Below, piece after piece: positions 12,140 to 23,789 of a stretch of 64,000 nt of DNA. The stretch comes from Loxodes magnus (taxonomy: Eukaryota > Ciliophora > Karyorelictea > Loxodida > Loxodidae). The stretch spans positions 434,001-498,000 of the forward strand of contig CAMPDV010000091.1 of NCBI GenBank assembly GCA_946699065.1, written 5' to 3'. The notes below the pieces were generated by a model. The model was not told the DNA's origin, made no database searches, and saw nothing but the letters and a program-made list of their open reading frames with translations. Each line of letters begins with the position of its first letter. The first letter of the stretch is position 1. Position numbers and translations under genes: made by a program.

Positions 12140-14326
12140 TCACTTCTTTAGTGTGTAGTTCTGCTAAAATATCTTGCTTGTATAAAAGAAATTTTGCTAT
12201 ATTCATTCCATTACTTCCTCTTAATTTTAAATAATTTCCTAGCATTTTTTAATATCTTTAACTATAACAGGAGTTTCTAGATCTTCAAATGATCCTGCTT
12301 ATTATACTTTTTTATATAAATAATGCTTTTATGAGGGTAGTTATACTTTTAATAGATTCTGCTATGTGAAACTCCTAATTCTTTTATTCCTTTTTTCATT
12401 TAGAGCTGTATTACTACTTGTTGAATCATTCTATGCTAAGTGAACTGTTCTTCATGTTAAAGACGTTATAAAAGGTTTATTATAAGCTTATTTAAATAAG
12501 TACTGTAATCATGACTCATGGTCTTCTCAATAGAACTATTTTACGAAAGTATCAAAAATATATTTAGGTAATAAATAACTAGCATAGGGAACTGCAAATC
12601 CAAATTAATTTCATCTTTCATCTGATTTATTTCCTTAACATTCTTCATATAATTTAGTAACTAAAGCAACAAAACTAACTGATTTTCCCAGAAATGGATT
12701 ACTTATTCAGAAATGATAGGAGTATTTCATAAATTCATAGGCATCTTGGGAAAATAAATAATCATCTTCTGTGTATAGAGCTACTGGAGCGTTCATGAAT
12801 CCCATAGTAAAATTCATCACAAACATTATATTTCTATTTATTCTTTATAGCCTCAAGTAAAGAAATTTTCTTATCTCTGTGTTTATCTAAGGATGATCTT
12901 ACTAATCTGGGTAATACATATGCAATATATTCAACTTTTACTTATAGCTTTCTATTAATTTCGATACTTCTGTATAGTTACCTTATTAAACTATCACTAT
13001 GACAGTTTAGTTTATTTCTCTTACTAAAGCTAAAGACTCTAAAACTTATGATAAATACTTAGTTCGTTTATATGTAATCATGCAAATAGGAATAAAAAGT
13101 TCAGGCAATGTCTTTGTTATTTTTAAGTATTCTTCTTAATATTATTAGTAATAAGGAGTTGGATCTAAAGGTCAAAAATTAGTGATATTATATGACTCTT
13201 TAGCTCATGCGTTATAAAACTCCATTCCTTCATCATTTTTAGTTTCTATAAAATAAACTTTTTTTGCTAATCAATAAACTTTAATAGCTTATAAATTCAC
13301 CTTTCAAGGAAAATTTTAATATTTGTAAGAAAATCCTTGACGCTCAGTTTTTCTATTAGTTCTAGCATAATAATGATAATGAATTCCATATGTTTTGCGA
13401 TCTAAAGTTTTTACTTTTTATCACTCAAAATCGCAATAAAACAATCAGGTGGTTCTAATTTAATTTCCTTGAAGAACATTAAGAATTTCTTGGAGATTAA
13501 GGATTTTATTAAGTAAAACAAAGTCATCAAATCACCCATTGAAGTGATATCCCACTATTTCTTTTAAATTACGGTTCATTGATTCCTTTTAAATTATTCA
13601 GCTTCCCAATCTTAAAGACTATCCACCTTAAATAAGTCGATAAACTTTTTAGCTCTTATAAATTAGCTATCCATTTATATAAAAGTCTACTTACTAAGTT
13701 TCATTATAACTTCCACCTAAAGCTGTAAAAGTAGCAGCTAACTGATTTCACTAACTATACACTATCTCATCAGTTATTTTAAGCCTTTAGCATTTAATAT
13801 CATTCCCTAGCTCCATGAAGAGTGTTTCATTCTAGATATAAATAGAATATCCCCAGTAAAATATTTCATTTCCACATCCATATAAATTATTGCTAGTCAA
13901 TGTCTAAATTTAGCTTAGACTTTTATCTCTTTTAAATCAGAAGAACAATGTGATTTCTGGGTAATCAATTGAAGGATATTTGGAGGCGACTCTTAACTGC
14001 ATATCAGAAGTAGAATGATATTATTTTGATTCTTTGAAATACTTTTATGTAAAGTTAATCCTTTAAGAATCACCTAAAATGCCGTATCTTTATTCTTCGT
14101 ATTTTGGAATTTTTTAGAAGTTGATATCTTCTTACTTTTCGCTGGAAGTAAGCTAATGCTAGTTCAAACTAAAATTCTTAATATTTACTAATTTCTTACT
14201 CTGAGAAATTTAGGAAAAAGTATCTTGAACATTTAACTTTGTAAGGTGTTGGAAGGAAATAAAATAGACAATAGAAGAAACTAAAAACAGGAAAATAGCT
14301 ATACTAATTAATAGTCTTTTTTTCAT
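12140..14326 (-). CDS. Type II membrane glycosyltransferase (GT13-like) with N-terminal laminin-G-like domain
   Basis: 728 residues from ATG 14326 to TGA 12140, a single frame with no intron. Residues 5-24 (after KKR) form one hydrophobic signal anchor, expected for a Golgi or ER lumenal enzyme. Residues of about 120-275 resemble a laminin-G/concanavalin-like domain: QWNQLAATF around Trp193, VDFYINGQLIY, and GWFDDFVLLN near residue 265. The catalytic part (about 410-650) begins IPICMITYKRTKYLSQVLES and carries a DXD-type acidic motif, YTEDDY (Glu520-Asp521-Asp522). FYWEDHESWLQ and LTWRTVHLAQND recall the WDDWLR and SRT-H region of GT13 (N-acetylglucosaminyltransferase I/POMGNT1). At least 16 Trp are TGA and one is TGG. 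The GT13 assignment is by motif memory; another GT-A family is possible. Confidence 0.82.
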
Positions 14327-14329
14327 TAT

Positions 14330-15931
14330 TTTACTAGATCTTTTAAAACTTAAGCAACCAGAAAATATGATAGTTGTATTAATATAGAATCTTATATCAT
14401 TTTAAAAATAAAAAGCAAGTCTTATAGAAATAGGTTTAAAACATAAGAATTTCATTATAAAGGTTTAAAGAACAAGATAATATATAAAATTTATTAGAAA
14501 AAGGCTATTATCTCATTAGAGATAAAGATCATCGCTATACAAAATAATAATTAAATCAATCTAAGTAAAATTGATAGACCAGGTAAAAAGGCTAGCTTTG
14601 AGAATAATTAAACTATTCCAATAATTAAATGAAAACTAAAAAAACCAATACCTTCTTTTAATTTCTAAGCACAATACGAAAAATAATTGAGCTGCTTTAA
14701 ATAAAAAAACTTAAAACTAAAATAGAAATTTCTAAAATTACTAGCTTCATAAATAATAGCTAGCTACTTTAAATCAATTATATAAATTAAAATTTACTAC
14801 TAACAAAATAAAATATCCTATATTAAGTTGCCTCATTAGGGAAATTCAAAAGCATGTCATTAAATATAATAATTCAAGCAAATTAAAAAAACTACTTAAA
14901 GTAAATACTTTTAATAATTATTGATAGAATTAAGTTAATAACTATTTAAAGAAAATCCAGAGGAATAATTAGTTAATTAGGATAAAGAGAAAAAAATTAT
15001 AAAAATTACAAATTTGACAAAGAAAGACAATGGATTTGATATAATATTTTTAAATTATAGTGAAATCAACTTTAAAAAATATTTATTTAAGTTTTTAGAA
15101 GATAAATTTTAGTTATAGGCTTGTGCAATTACAATTAAGATTAATAGCTTATTAATAATAGATAATTACAGTGTAAATCATCTAATTTTTGAGTTAATTT
15201 ATTCTTATCTGTTTCTACTTTATTTAATAAATGCAGAATGTAATAATTTAGCAAGCACACTTTACAAGGTAAAATTTTATTAATATTAATATTTATTAAG
15301 TAAAAACATTATGCAATTTGGAATTTTCATTAGTGTTTCAAAGAATTTAAGCTATCATTATATTCAATATTTTCTAAGGCTGTTTTTCTTCTAAAAATTT
15401 TCAAAGTTTCTAGTAGTGGTAAAATCTTAAAATAAGAAAAATTTCCTTTAAGAAAATAAATTTTAGTTTCTAAATATATTTTTAGCTAATTTAAAACTAT
15501 GAGCAGCTTATAATTATCTTCATTCTATAATTAATTTAAAATATCCTTATTTTACTTTATATCCCTTGGAAAATAATTAGTCTATTATGTCTAGTAAATC
15601 CTAATTCAATGTATACTATTATATCTACTAAATTAAGAGATACTAAATAGACATAAAGCTTTTCTACTAATTAATTAAAGATTAAATGAATAGTTATTTG
15701 ACATAATATTTATATCCTTTAAAAATTAAAAATTAACTATAAATTTATATTCCCATTATTAACTATAAACTCTATATAATAATTATTAGGGTAAGCTTAT
15801 TATAATCTTATATTGAGTTTAGCATCCCCTTAATTATTATTAATTAATTTAAGCTTTTATTTAAATCAAATTATCATTCATTAATTTATCTATTAGTAGG
15901 CTAATTAATCTTAATCATTTTAGTACAATGA
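14330..15931 (+). CDS. Possible uncharacterised protein-coding region
   Basis: One plus-strand frame runs from just beside the glycosyltransferase start to TGA 15931 with only two earlier TGA codons in about 530, fewer than expected by chance. The best stretch is at 14.95-15.26 kb (KIIKITNLTKKDNGFDIIFL, then SEINFKKYLFKFLEDKF). No ATG was found in frame upstream of that stretch, so the start or an upstream exon is missing. No family is recognised. In this code random AT-rich DNA also reads as K/N/I/L/F/Q-rich protein, so this stays tentative. Confidence 0.3.
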
Positions 15932-16123
15932 AGAACTTAAATAAAACCTTTCTTAATATTCTAATTGCAAGTAAGCTAATTTTGCTTGTTCTTTAGCTGG
16001 TGATTATTATAAGCACTAAATTTATGAGTAAGTTACGAAAATAAAGGTAATAGTTATAGAGTAATTTAAAGGAACTATGAATATAAGAATTTCTTATAAA
16101 TAGTTATAAAGTAAATCTTTAAA

Positions 16124-18863
16124 ATGGGATGTAAATAAGTGAGATGCAATGTGTGTGATGAAGCTTCTTCAAATAACTATTTGATACTAGATTGTGGGCA
16201 TTGTACTTGTGAAAAGTGTTCAGCTAAGATAAGTATTAAAGAAGGATTTGATAAAACAGAATTTATCGTTTTTGAATGTCCTCGCTGCAAGTAATAATCT
16301 AAAATAGTAGATCCTGTCTAAATTGCTAGGCTTAAATTATTCAAGGTAATTTTCTTTTATTCAGGTTTAATAAGAAAACTTAACTTTATAGCAAAAAATA
16401 CTTGAACTACAAGAGCAACTGAAGGCAAAAATAAGTGAACACGAGTAAAAATCTTAAGAAATTAAACAGCAAATCTAGCTACAAAACTAGGTCTAGCAAA
16501 GTACACTTTAGGAACTTCAAACTATATAGCAACAAAAAGAAAAACTAGATTCTATTTAAAAAGAAGCACTTTAGGATAAGGAAATTATAGCCTAATTATA
16601 AAATAAGCTCTAAGAAACTTTAGCTTTATATAATTAAAATTTGGAAGAAAAGAATAAAATTACTCAATAACTAGCTAATCTATAAGAAACTCTTTAAAAC
16701 TAAGAAAAAGAAAATCTTTAATGGAAGGAAAAACATGATAATGTCCAAATTTAAGTAGAAGACATTAAAAAGAACCTTACTGATTAGCTTGGAAACTTAA
16801 ACTAAAAAAATAATGAACTTGAAAAATAGAAAAAAGAAATATAGCAAGAATAAATAAAAATAGAAGAAGAAAATAAAAATAGTAAGCTATAAAACGAGGA
16901 TCTAAACAAGAAGATACAATAGCTAAATGAAACGCTATAAATTAAAGAAAAAATTCATTAAGAACTAACTTCTACAAAAAATGATTAAGAAGGTTTACAA
17001 AAAAATATATAGTAGTTATAAGAAAAAGTGATTAAAGAAGAGAATGAAAAAGAATAACTAAAAATAAAGCTAAATCAACTTGAAAAGTAAAACTAAGATC
17101 AAAAACAAGATTATAACAATTAAACCAACATTCTAAAATAGGAAAACGAAAAACTGCAAAAATAAATAACTTAAATAAATGAAGAAAAATAGAATTACTA
17201 AAACGAAAATTCTAGTATAAAACAACAAAACTAAAATCATTTAAATGAAATCAAAACTCTTAACGAATAAATCTAAAACCTTTCTTCTAACTAAAAACAA
17301 AACGATAACTTAATTTCTTCCCTCTAAAAAGAAACTAGTAATCTATAAAAAGAAATTTAACTATAAAAAGATCTTTAAGAACAACTTAACAAAGATAAAC
17401 TTAATTTAGAAAACTCTCTTAACCTTCAAAAATAAGATTCAATCAAACATGAACAAGAAAAAAAATCTCTTGAATCCGAAATCTCTAAATTTAAACAGGA
17501 ACTTACTCAAAATCAGAACGATAATAAAAATATCTAGCAATAGTTAGATAATAAAAACAATGAAATTAAAACTCTTAACGATCAAATCTCAAATCTTTCA
17601 GTTACAATCAAATCAAATGAAAACTAAGTCTCTCAATTTAAAAACTAAATAGCTAAGCTAGAATAAGACTTGAAGCATTAACAAGAATAAAACACTCAGA
17701 TGAAAAAAGATAAAGAAACTGCTGATAAAGCTCTATTAAATAAAAAATAAGAAACTGAAAATCTAGAAAAAGAAAAGAAAGATATTGAATAAGAAAATAG
17801 TAAGATAAAATAGGATTTATAATAAGTATAAAACGAAAATTCTAGTATAAAATAACAAAACTAAAATCATTTAAATGAAATCAAAACTCTTAACGAATAA
17901 ATCTAAAACCTTTCTTCTAACTAAAAACAAAACGATAACTTAATTTCTTCCCTCTAAAAAGAAACAAGTAATCTATAAAAAGAAATTTAACTATAAAAAG
18001 ATCTTTAAGAACAACTTAACAAAGATAAACTTAATTTAGAAAACTCTCTTAACCTTCAAAAATAAGATTCAATCAAACACGAACAAGAAAAAAAATCTCT
18101 TGAATCCGAAATCTCTAAATTTAAACAGGAACTTACTCAAAATCAGAACGATAATAAAAATATCTAGCAATAGTTAGATAATAAAAACAATGAAATTAAA
18201 ACTCTTAACGATCAAATCTCTAATCTTTCAGCTACAATCAAAACAAACGATAACTAAGTCTCTCAACTTAAAAACTAAATGGCTTAACTACTTTAAGACT
18301 TAAAACAGTAGCAAGATTTAAACACTCAATCGAAAAAAGATAAAGAAACTGCTGATCAAGCTTTATTAAATAAAAAATAAGAAACTGAAAATCTAGAGAA
18401 AGAAAAGAAAAGTGTTGAATAAGAAAATAGTAAGATAAAATAGGATTTGTAATAAGTTTAAACTGAAAACTAAAACATTAAGAAATAGATAACTGATACT
18501 TAAAACTAAATAAAACAACTTTAAGAATCTAATAATAAGAGCCAATAAGAGTAAGTAGTTTTAAAAAGTGAAAATCAAAACTTGTAATAAAGTCTTAAAT
18601 AACTATAAGAGTAGCAAAGCAAGAAAGAAGAAGAAGTAAGTTAATAGAAAAAGAAACAATAAGAAGAGATTCAATAAAAGTAATAGATGATAGAGAGTCT
18701 TGAGAAGAAAAGTAGTAGTTTAGAGTAAGAAAACAGGTAGCTAAATGAGAAGTTATCTTAATTATAAAAGGAGATATAATAACTTTAAGGAGAGTACGCA
18801 AAAGCTTAGAATTAGATAAAGGAGGAATAGAACAAAGAAAAGAAAGAAGAAAGTAATCCTTGA
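16124..18863 (+). CDS. RING-finger coiled-coil protein 1
   Basis: ATG 16124 to TGA 18863, about 897 or 906 residues depending on the intron end. The N-terminal RING has Cys8-x2-Cys11, Cys24-x-His26-x2-Cys29-x2-Cys32 and Cys52-x2-Cys55 (CNVC, CGHCTCEKC, CPRC), predicting a ubiquitin E3 ligase. The rest is a continuous Gln/Glu/Lys/Leu/Asn-rich coiled coil, ending in a highly charged tail before the stop (...KEKKEESNP). It contains two copies of a 630-bp (210-codon) unit starting at about 17201 and 17831. It lacks the OTU protease and second RING of the gene at 7322. Its last 1.03 kb is nearly identical to the 3' end of the gene at 20324. Confidence 0.85.
16346..16391 (+). other. Intron of RING protein 1 (19 or 46 nt)
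   Basis: The RING frame and the coiled-coil frame join if GT at 16346 is spliced either to AG 16364 (19 nt) or to AG 16391 (46 nt). Both lengths are 1 modulo 3. The 27 bases between the two sites would add nine residues (VQQENLTLQ). The 19-nt form matches the intron size and position of the other two genes. Confidence 0.6.
17201..18460 (+). repeat. Two tandem 630-bp units in the coiled coil
   Basis: Bases 17201-17830 recur at 17831 onward with few changes; for example AAACGAAAATTCTAGTATAA opens both units. The period is 210 codons, exactly 30 heptads, as expected if unequal exchange must preserve coiled-coil register. The same 630-bp spacing occurs at 22458 and 23088 in the third gene. Confidence 0.85.
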
Positions 18864-18869
18864 TCTAAA

Positions 18870-19500
18870 ACTTTAATAAACTTATTAATATAAAATAATA
18901 AACTAATTTAAATAAAATTCTTTATTTCGAAAAAATTGTATGTCTATTAAAATAATTTATTATCTTATAATTTTTATAATAAATACTTAATCTCAAAATT
19001 ATAAATAAAATAAAAGTTATTAAAAGTTATTTTTAGATACTTGTGTTTGGTATATATAAGCAAATTATGTATTTCATAAAATTTAGTATTTTACGAATTT
19101 TTAATTTTAAAAATCTAAATTAAAATTACTAAAATCTTAATTTCTAAATAATAAATTGATGCTTTAAATCCAGAATTATATAATTTATGTAATTTTTTTC
19201 TATATTTTTAAATTTTCTATTTTTTTCCTTATTAATTTTGTTAAAATAATAAAGATTTATGAAAAGCTTAATATATAAAGTTAATTTTTTGCTTAAAATT
19301 TATTTTAAATAAGTAAGCTTTTCACTGTTATCAGCTAGGCAGCTTTTTTAAGTTAAATAATTTACTTAGTTATAAAGAAATAATAAGTATTTCATTAATT
19401 TTGTTTATCTTTTGAGAGTAAAGTTTTGGATAACTTAAATTTGTTATTTTTTTAAATGTTTGCTCTATACAACTACTAATAGGTCTTATTATAAATTGAA
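18870..19500. other. AT-rich spacer, nothing recognised
   Basis: Intergenic sequence downstream of RING protein 1. About 30 bases after its stop are shared with the 3' flank of the gene at 20324, after which the sequences diverge. Confidence 0.5.
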
Positions 19501-19506
19501 TATAAA

Positions 19507-20358
19507 ATGGTAAAAGAGCTTGAATGATATTATTAATAATAAAGAAAATAAAATAGCAGAGGAATTAGAATTAATTGATGAATGCCATTTCATTTATGTC
19601 TTATTTCATTTATACCTTAAAAAGATAAAAGTGGTACTAAATTTAATTCCCCAACATCATTTTATTTAACTACTATCTCTCTAACTCTTCTTTAGATGCA
19701 AATAAATTTAATTATATTTTTGTACTAAAATAGAGTTCAAATGAGCATTAAGAGTGAATTGAAGCAAAGGATAGAAAATAATTAAGTTAAGTTCTATTAA
19801 AATAAAAAACATAAGTATGAGTATTAAATATACTAAGATATTAATTTAAATAACCTAAGAATTACAAGCTTTTATTTTATTTCCTAGTAAATAACTCACT
19901 AGAGCTTTGATCATCTTAATATTTAAGAAAATATCTAAAATAGCTAATAAACTTAAAAAGAGAAAATTTATCTTTTTTGAATTCATAAATGTATTGCTGA
20001 TAGATACCAATTTAAAAATATTAGGCAAAAGTAGTTCTATAAATAAGCGTAAATCTAGTATTCTAAAAAAGGATGTGAAAAATTAAAAAAAGCATAGTAA
20101 AATATCACGGAAAATTCTTTAGCAAAAGCTTGTATATAACTCTCAAAAATTATGAATTAATTTAGAAATTGTATCTAATATAATTTAGATACTTCTAGTT
20201 ATTAAAAAGTAGATAAATATGGGATTAATTAAATAGCTTTAGAAGAAAAAACAATAATTTAAATACTTTAATTTAAAGCTAAAATAGAGGGATATATAAA
20301 CTCTTTTCTTTTAAATTATAATAATGGGCGGCCAATAAACCTAGTGCATTTAGTGTGA
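19507..20358 (+). CDS. Possible uncharacterised protein
   Basis: A plus-strand frame from ATG 19507 (or ATG 19741) to TGA 20358, 283 or 205 residues. It is Lys/Gln/Asn/Ile-rich, with stretches such as MSIKSELKQRIENNQVKFYQ. It runs 35 bases into the RING protein at 20324 in another frame, which is unusual and argues against it. No domain is recognised and nothing similar precedes the 10778 copy. It may be noncoding. Confidence 0.28.
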
Positions 20359-23300
20359 CTAGCCTTTGTAATAAGATTTTGTCATCATTGAATGCAACCA
20401 TTATATGTGCTAAAAATGCCTCTTGAAATCATCTCAAGTAAAGCAAGAAGAAAATAAAGAGGAATTTCTCTTAGTAGATTGCTCAAAATGCAGACAATAG
20501 ACCAAGATAAATGATAATGAATAGCTCTTAAAAGTAAAATGGAAAAAGGTAATTTATTTAAATATAGAACGAAGAATAAATGAAAAAAGAAATGTAAAAA
20601 TAAAGAAGTGACTTTGAAAGATCGAATTAAAAGCATGATAAAGAAAAATAACAACTTTAAAAAGAAAAGTAAGAGATTGAAAAGAAGTTCAAAGAGTTAA
20701 ACTCTTTATATGAACAAGAGACTCAAAAAGTTTAAAGTCTATTAAATGAAAAGAATTAGTTAAAAAAGGAAAACACCAATTTATAAGGTTTAGTTAAAGA
20801 TTTCGATAAAAAGAGAGAAAATAGATAGAAAAAATCTGATGAATAAATAAATTAGATAAATTAAAGTCTTTAAAAAGAAATCAAAGAAAACCAATTGTTG
20901 AAGCAGAAACTTTAACTCCTAAATGAATAAACTGAAAAAACAAAATAAAGCTAAGAAAATTAAGTAGGTGAATGCGATTAATAAATCTAAGAACTAAAAA
21001 GATAGAAGTAAGAAATTATAAATAAGCTTTAAATATAATAAAATATAATAAATAAAAAAGAAAGATATATCAAGCAAAGAAGTTGGTAATTTAATAACAA
21101 TTAATAGGGTGCTATAGAAAATCTATAAGCTGAGATATTAGTTTTCCAAAACTAAATTCAGCAATTATAGGAAGAAAACTAATAATTATAGTCGTTAAAT
21201 ATAAGTAAAGAAAACAATTTGAATAAGGAATAATCTCAAGAATAATAAATAAATGAAAAAATAGAAGAATAACAAAGTGATTAAGCGAACTAATAGTAAG
21301 AGTTATAATCATAACAAAATAAAGTTTAGCAGTTAGAATAATAGTTAAAAGAGCTAGAAGCATAAATAGATTTATAAAAGCAAAACTTTATGAATGAAAT
21401 AAAAAATTTATAAGAACAAAACGAATAAACTAAATTAGATTTAATACAGCAAAATAAGTTGATTGAGACTGAAAATGAAGGTATTAGAAAATAAAACACT
21501 GAGTTGCAAAACAAACTAAACTAACTATAAGAAGAAATAAAAAATATAGAACAAAAAGATAATTAACAATAAAATAAAAATGAATAAAACCTATAATAAG
21601 ATACTCTATAAGATTTGGCAAATCAGCTAAAACAAAAAACAGAAGAAGTAACTGAGTTGGGAAAAAAATTGGAAGATAAAACAAAGGAAGTTAAATAAAT
21701 ATAAATAAACTTGGGTGATTAAATAAAAACTTTGAAAGAAGAAAATGAAAAACTTTAATTACCAATTATAAGTGGATAATAATAAAATTAAGTAGAAAAC
21801 GAAAAAATTAAATAGCAAAATGAAAATAGTAATAACTAAATAAAACAGCTGAATGAATAACTTTAAAACTTGCAAGCTACTTAAAAATTAACTGAAAATT
21901 AACTTAGTTAACTTAAAGCTGAAAATACTTAAGCATAATAGGAAATAAAACTATAAAAAGATCAAACTGAACAATAAAAGAAAGAAAAAGAAAATTTAGA
22001 GTAAACAGTTTAAAAAATAAGTCAAGAGTTAATAAGTAAAGAATAAGAAAAGAAATCACTTGAATAGCAAATCAATAAAATGAATCAAGAAGCATTAAAC
22101 GAAAATAAGTCTACAAGTTAGCAAAATGAAAACTTGGTAAACGAAATAAAAAAGCTAAATGAATAAGTTAGAAGTTAATAAGATAATTTAAAATAAAAAG
22201 AAGAATAACTGAATTCAAATTAAAACGAACTAGCTAAATAATAGCAAGATCTAAATCAGCAAAAAAGTTTAACAGAGTAGATGAAAATAGAAAAAGAAAA
22301 AATAGAATAAAATCTAAAAACAATAAACTAGTAATTATAAAACTAGGAATAAGAAAAGAAAGATTTAACTCAAGAAAAAATTAAAATAACATAAGAAAAA
22401 TAAACTTTATAAGAAGAAAATTCCAACGCAAAGAAGTAAATTTTAGACTATCAAAATGAAATTAAAACTCTTAATGATCAAATCTCTAATCTTTCAGTTA
22501 CAATCAAATCAAACGAAAACTTAGTCTCTCAATTTAAAAACTAAATAGCTAAGCTAGAATAAGACTTGAAGCATTAACAAGAATAAAACACTCAGATGAA
22601 AAAAGATAAAGAAACTGCTGATCAAGCTTTATTAAATAAAAAATAAGAAACTGAAAATCTAGAGAAAGAAAAGAAAAGTGTTGAATAAGAAAATAGTAAG
22701 ATAAAATAGGATTTATAATAAGTATAAAACGAAAATTCTAGTATAAAACAACAAAACTAAAATCATTTAAATGAAATCAAAACTCTTAACTAATAAATTT
22801 AAAACCTTTCTTCTAACTAAAAACAAAACGATAACTTAATTTCTTCCCTCTAAAAAGAAACAAGTAATCTATAAAAAGAAATTTAACTATAAAAAGATCT
22901 TTAAGAACAACTTAACAAAGATAAACTTAATTTAGAAAACTCTCTTAACCTTCAAAAATAAGATTCAATCAAACACGAACAAGAAAAAAAATCTCTTGAA
23001 TCCGAAATCTCTAAATTTAAACAGGAACTTACTCAAAATCAGAACGATAATAAAAATATCTAGCAATAGTTAGATAATAAAAACAATGAAATTAAAACTC
23101 TTAACGATCAAATCTCTAATCTTTCAGCTACAATCAAAACAAACGATAACTTAGTCTCTCAACTTAAAAACTAAATGGCTTAACTACTTTAAGACTTAAA
23201 ACAGTAGCAAGATTTAAACACTCAATCGAAAAAAGATAAAGAAACTGCTGATCAAGCTTTATTAAATAAAAAATAAGAAACTGAAAATCTAGAGAAAGAA

Positions 23301-23759
23301 AAGAAAAGTGTTGAATAAGAAAATAGTAAGATAAAATAGGATTTGTAATAAGTTTAAACTGAAAACTAAAACATTAAGAAATAGATAACTGATACTTAAA
23401 ACTAAATAAAACAACTTTAAGAATCTAATAATAAGAGCCAATAAGAGTAAGTAGTTTTAAAAAGTGAAAATCAAAACTTGTAATAAAGTCTTAAATAACT
23501 ATAAGAGTAGCAAAGCAAGAAAGAAGAAGAAGTAAGTTAATAGAAAAAGAAACAATAAGAAGAGATTCAATAAAAGTAATAGATGATAGAGAGTCTTGAG
23601 AAGAAAAGTAGTAGTTTAGAGTAAGAAAACAGGTAGCTAAATGAGAAGTTATCTTAATTATAAAAGGAGATATAATAACTTTAAGGAGAGTACGCAAAAG
23701 TTTAGAATTAGATAAAGGAGGAATAGAACAAAGAAAAGAAAGAAGAAAGTAACCCTTGA
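20324..23759 (+). CDS. RING-finger coiled-coil protein 2 (mosaic gene)
   Basis: ATG 20324 to TGA 23759, 1138 residues after removing the 19-nt intron at 20549-20567. The RING has the same Cys/His spacing as the RING-OTU protein (CIQC, CNHYMCQKC, CSKC). The rest is coiled coil, with two 630-bp repeat units near the 3' end. The first 2.1-2.3 kb is nearly identical to the RING-OTU gene on the opposite strand. From about 22.45 kb it follows RING protein 1 instead (from about 22727 at a constant offset of 4896 bp). The OTU protease and C-terminal RING are therefore absent. Likely a ligase-type scaffold able to form coiled-coil assemblies with both relatives. Confidence 0.85.
20549..20567 (+). other. 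19-nt intron of RING protein 2
   Basis: GT...AG segment identical in sequence and position to the intron of the RING-OTU gene. Removing it gives 3417 coding bases in one frame. Confidence 0.65.
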
Positions 23760-23789
23760 TCTAAAACTTTAATAAACTTATTAATAAAT

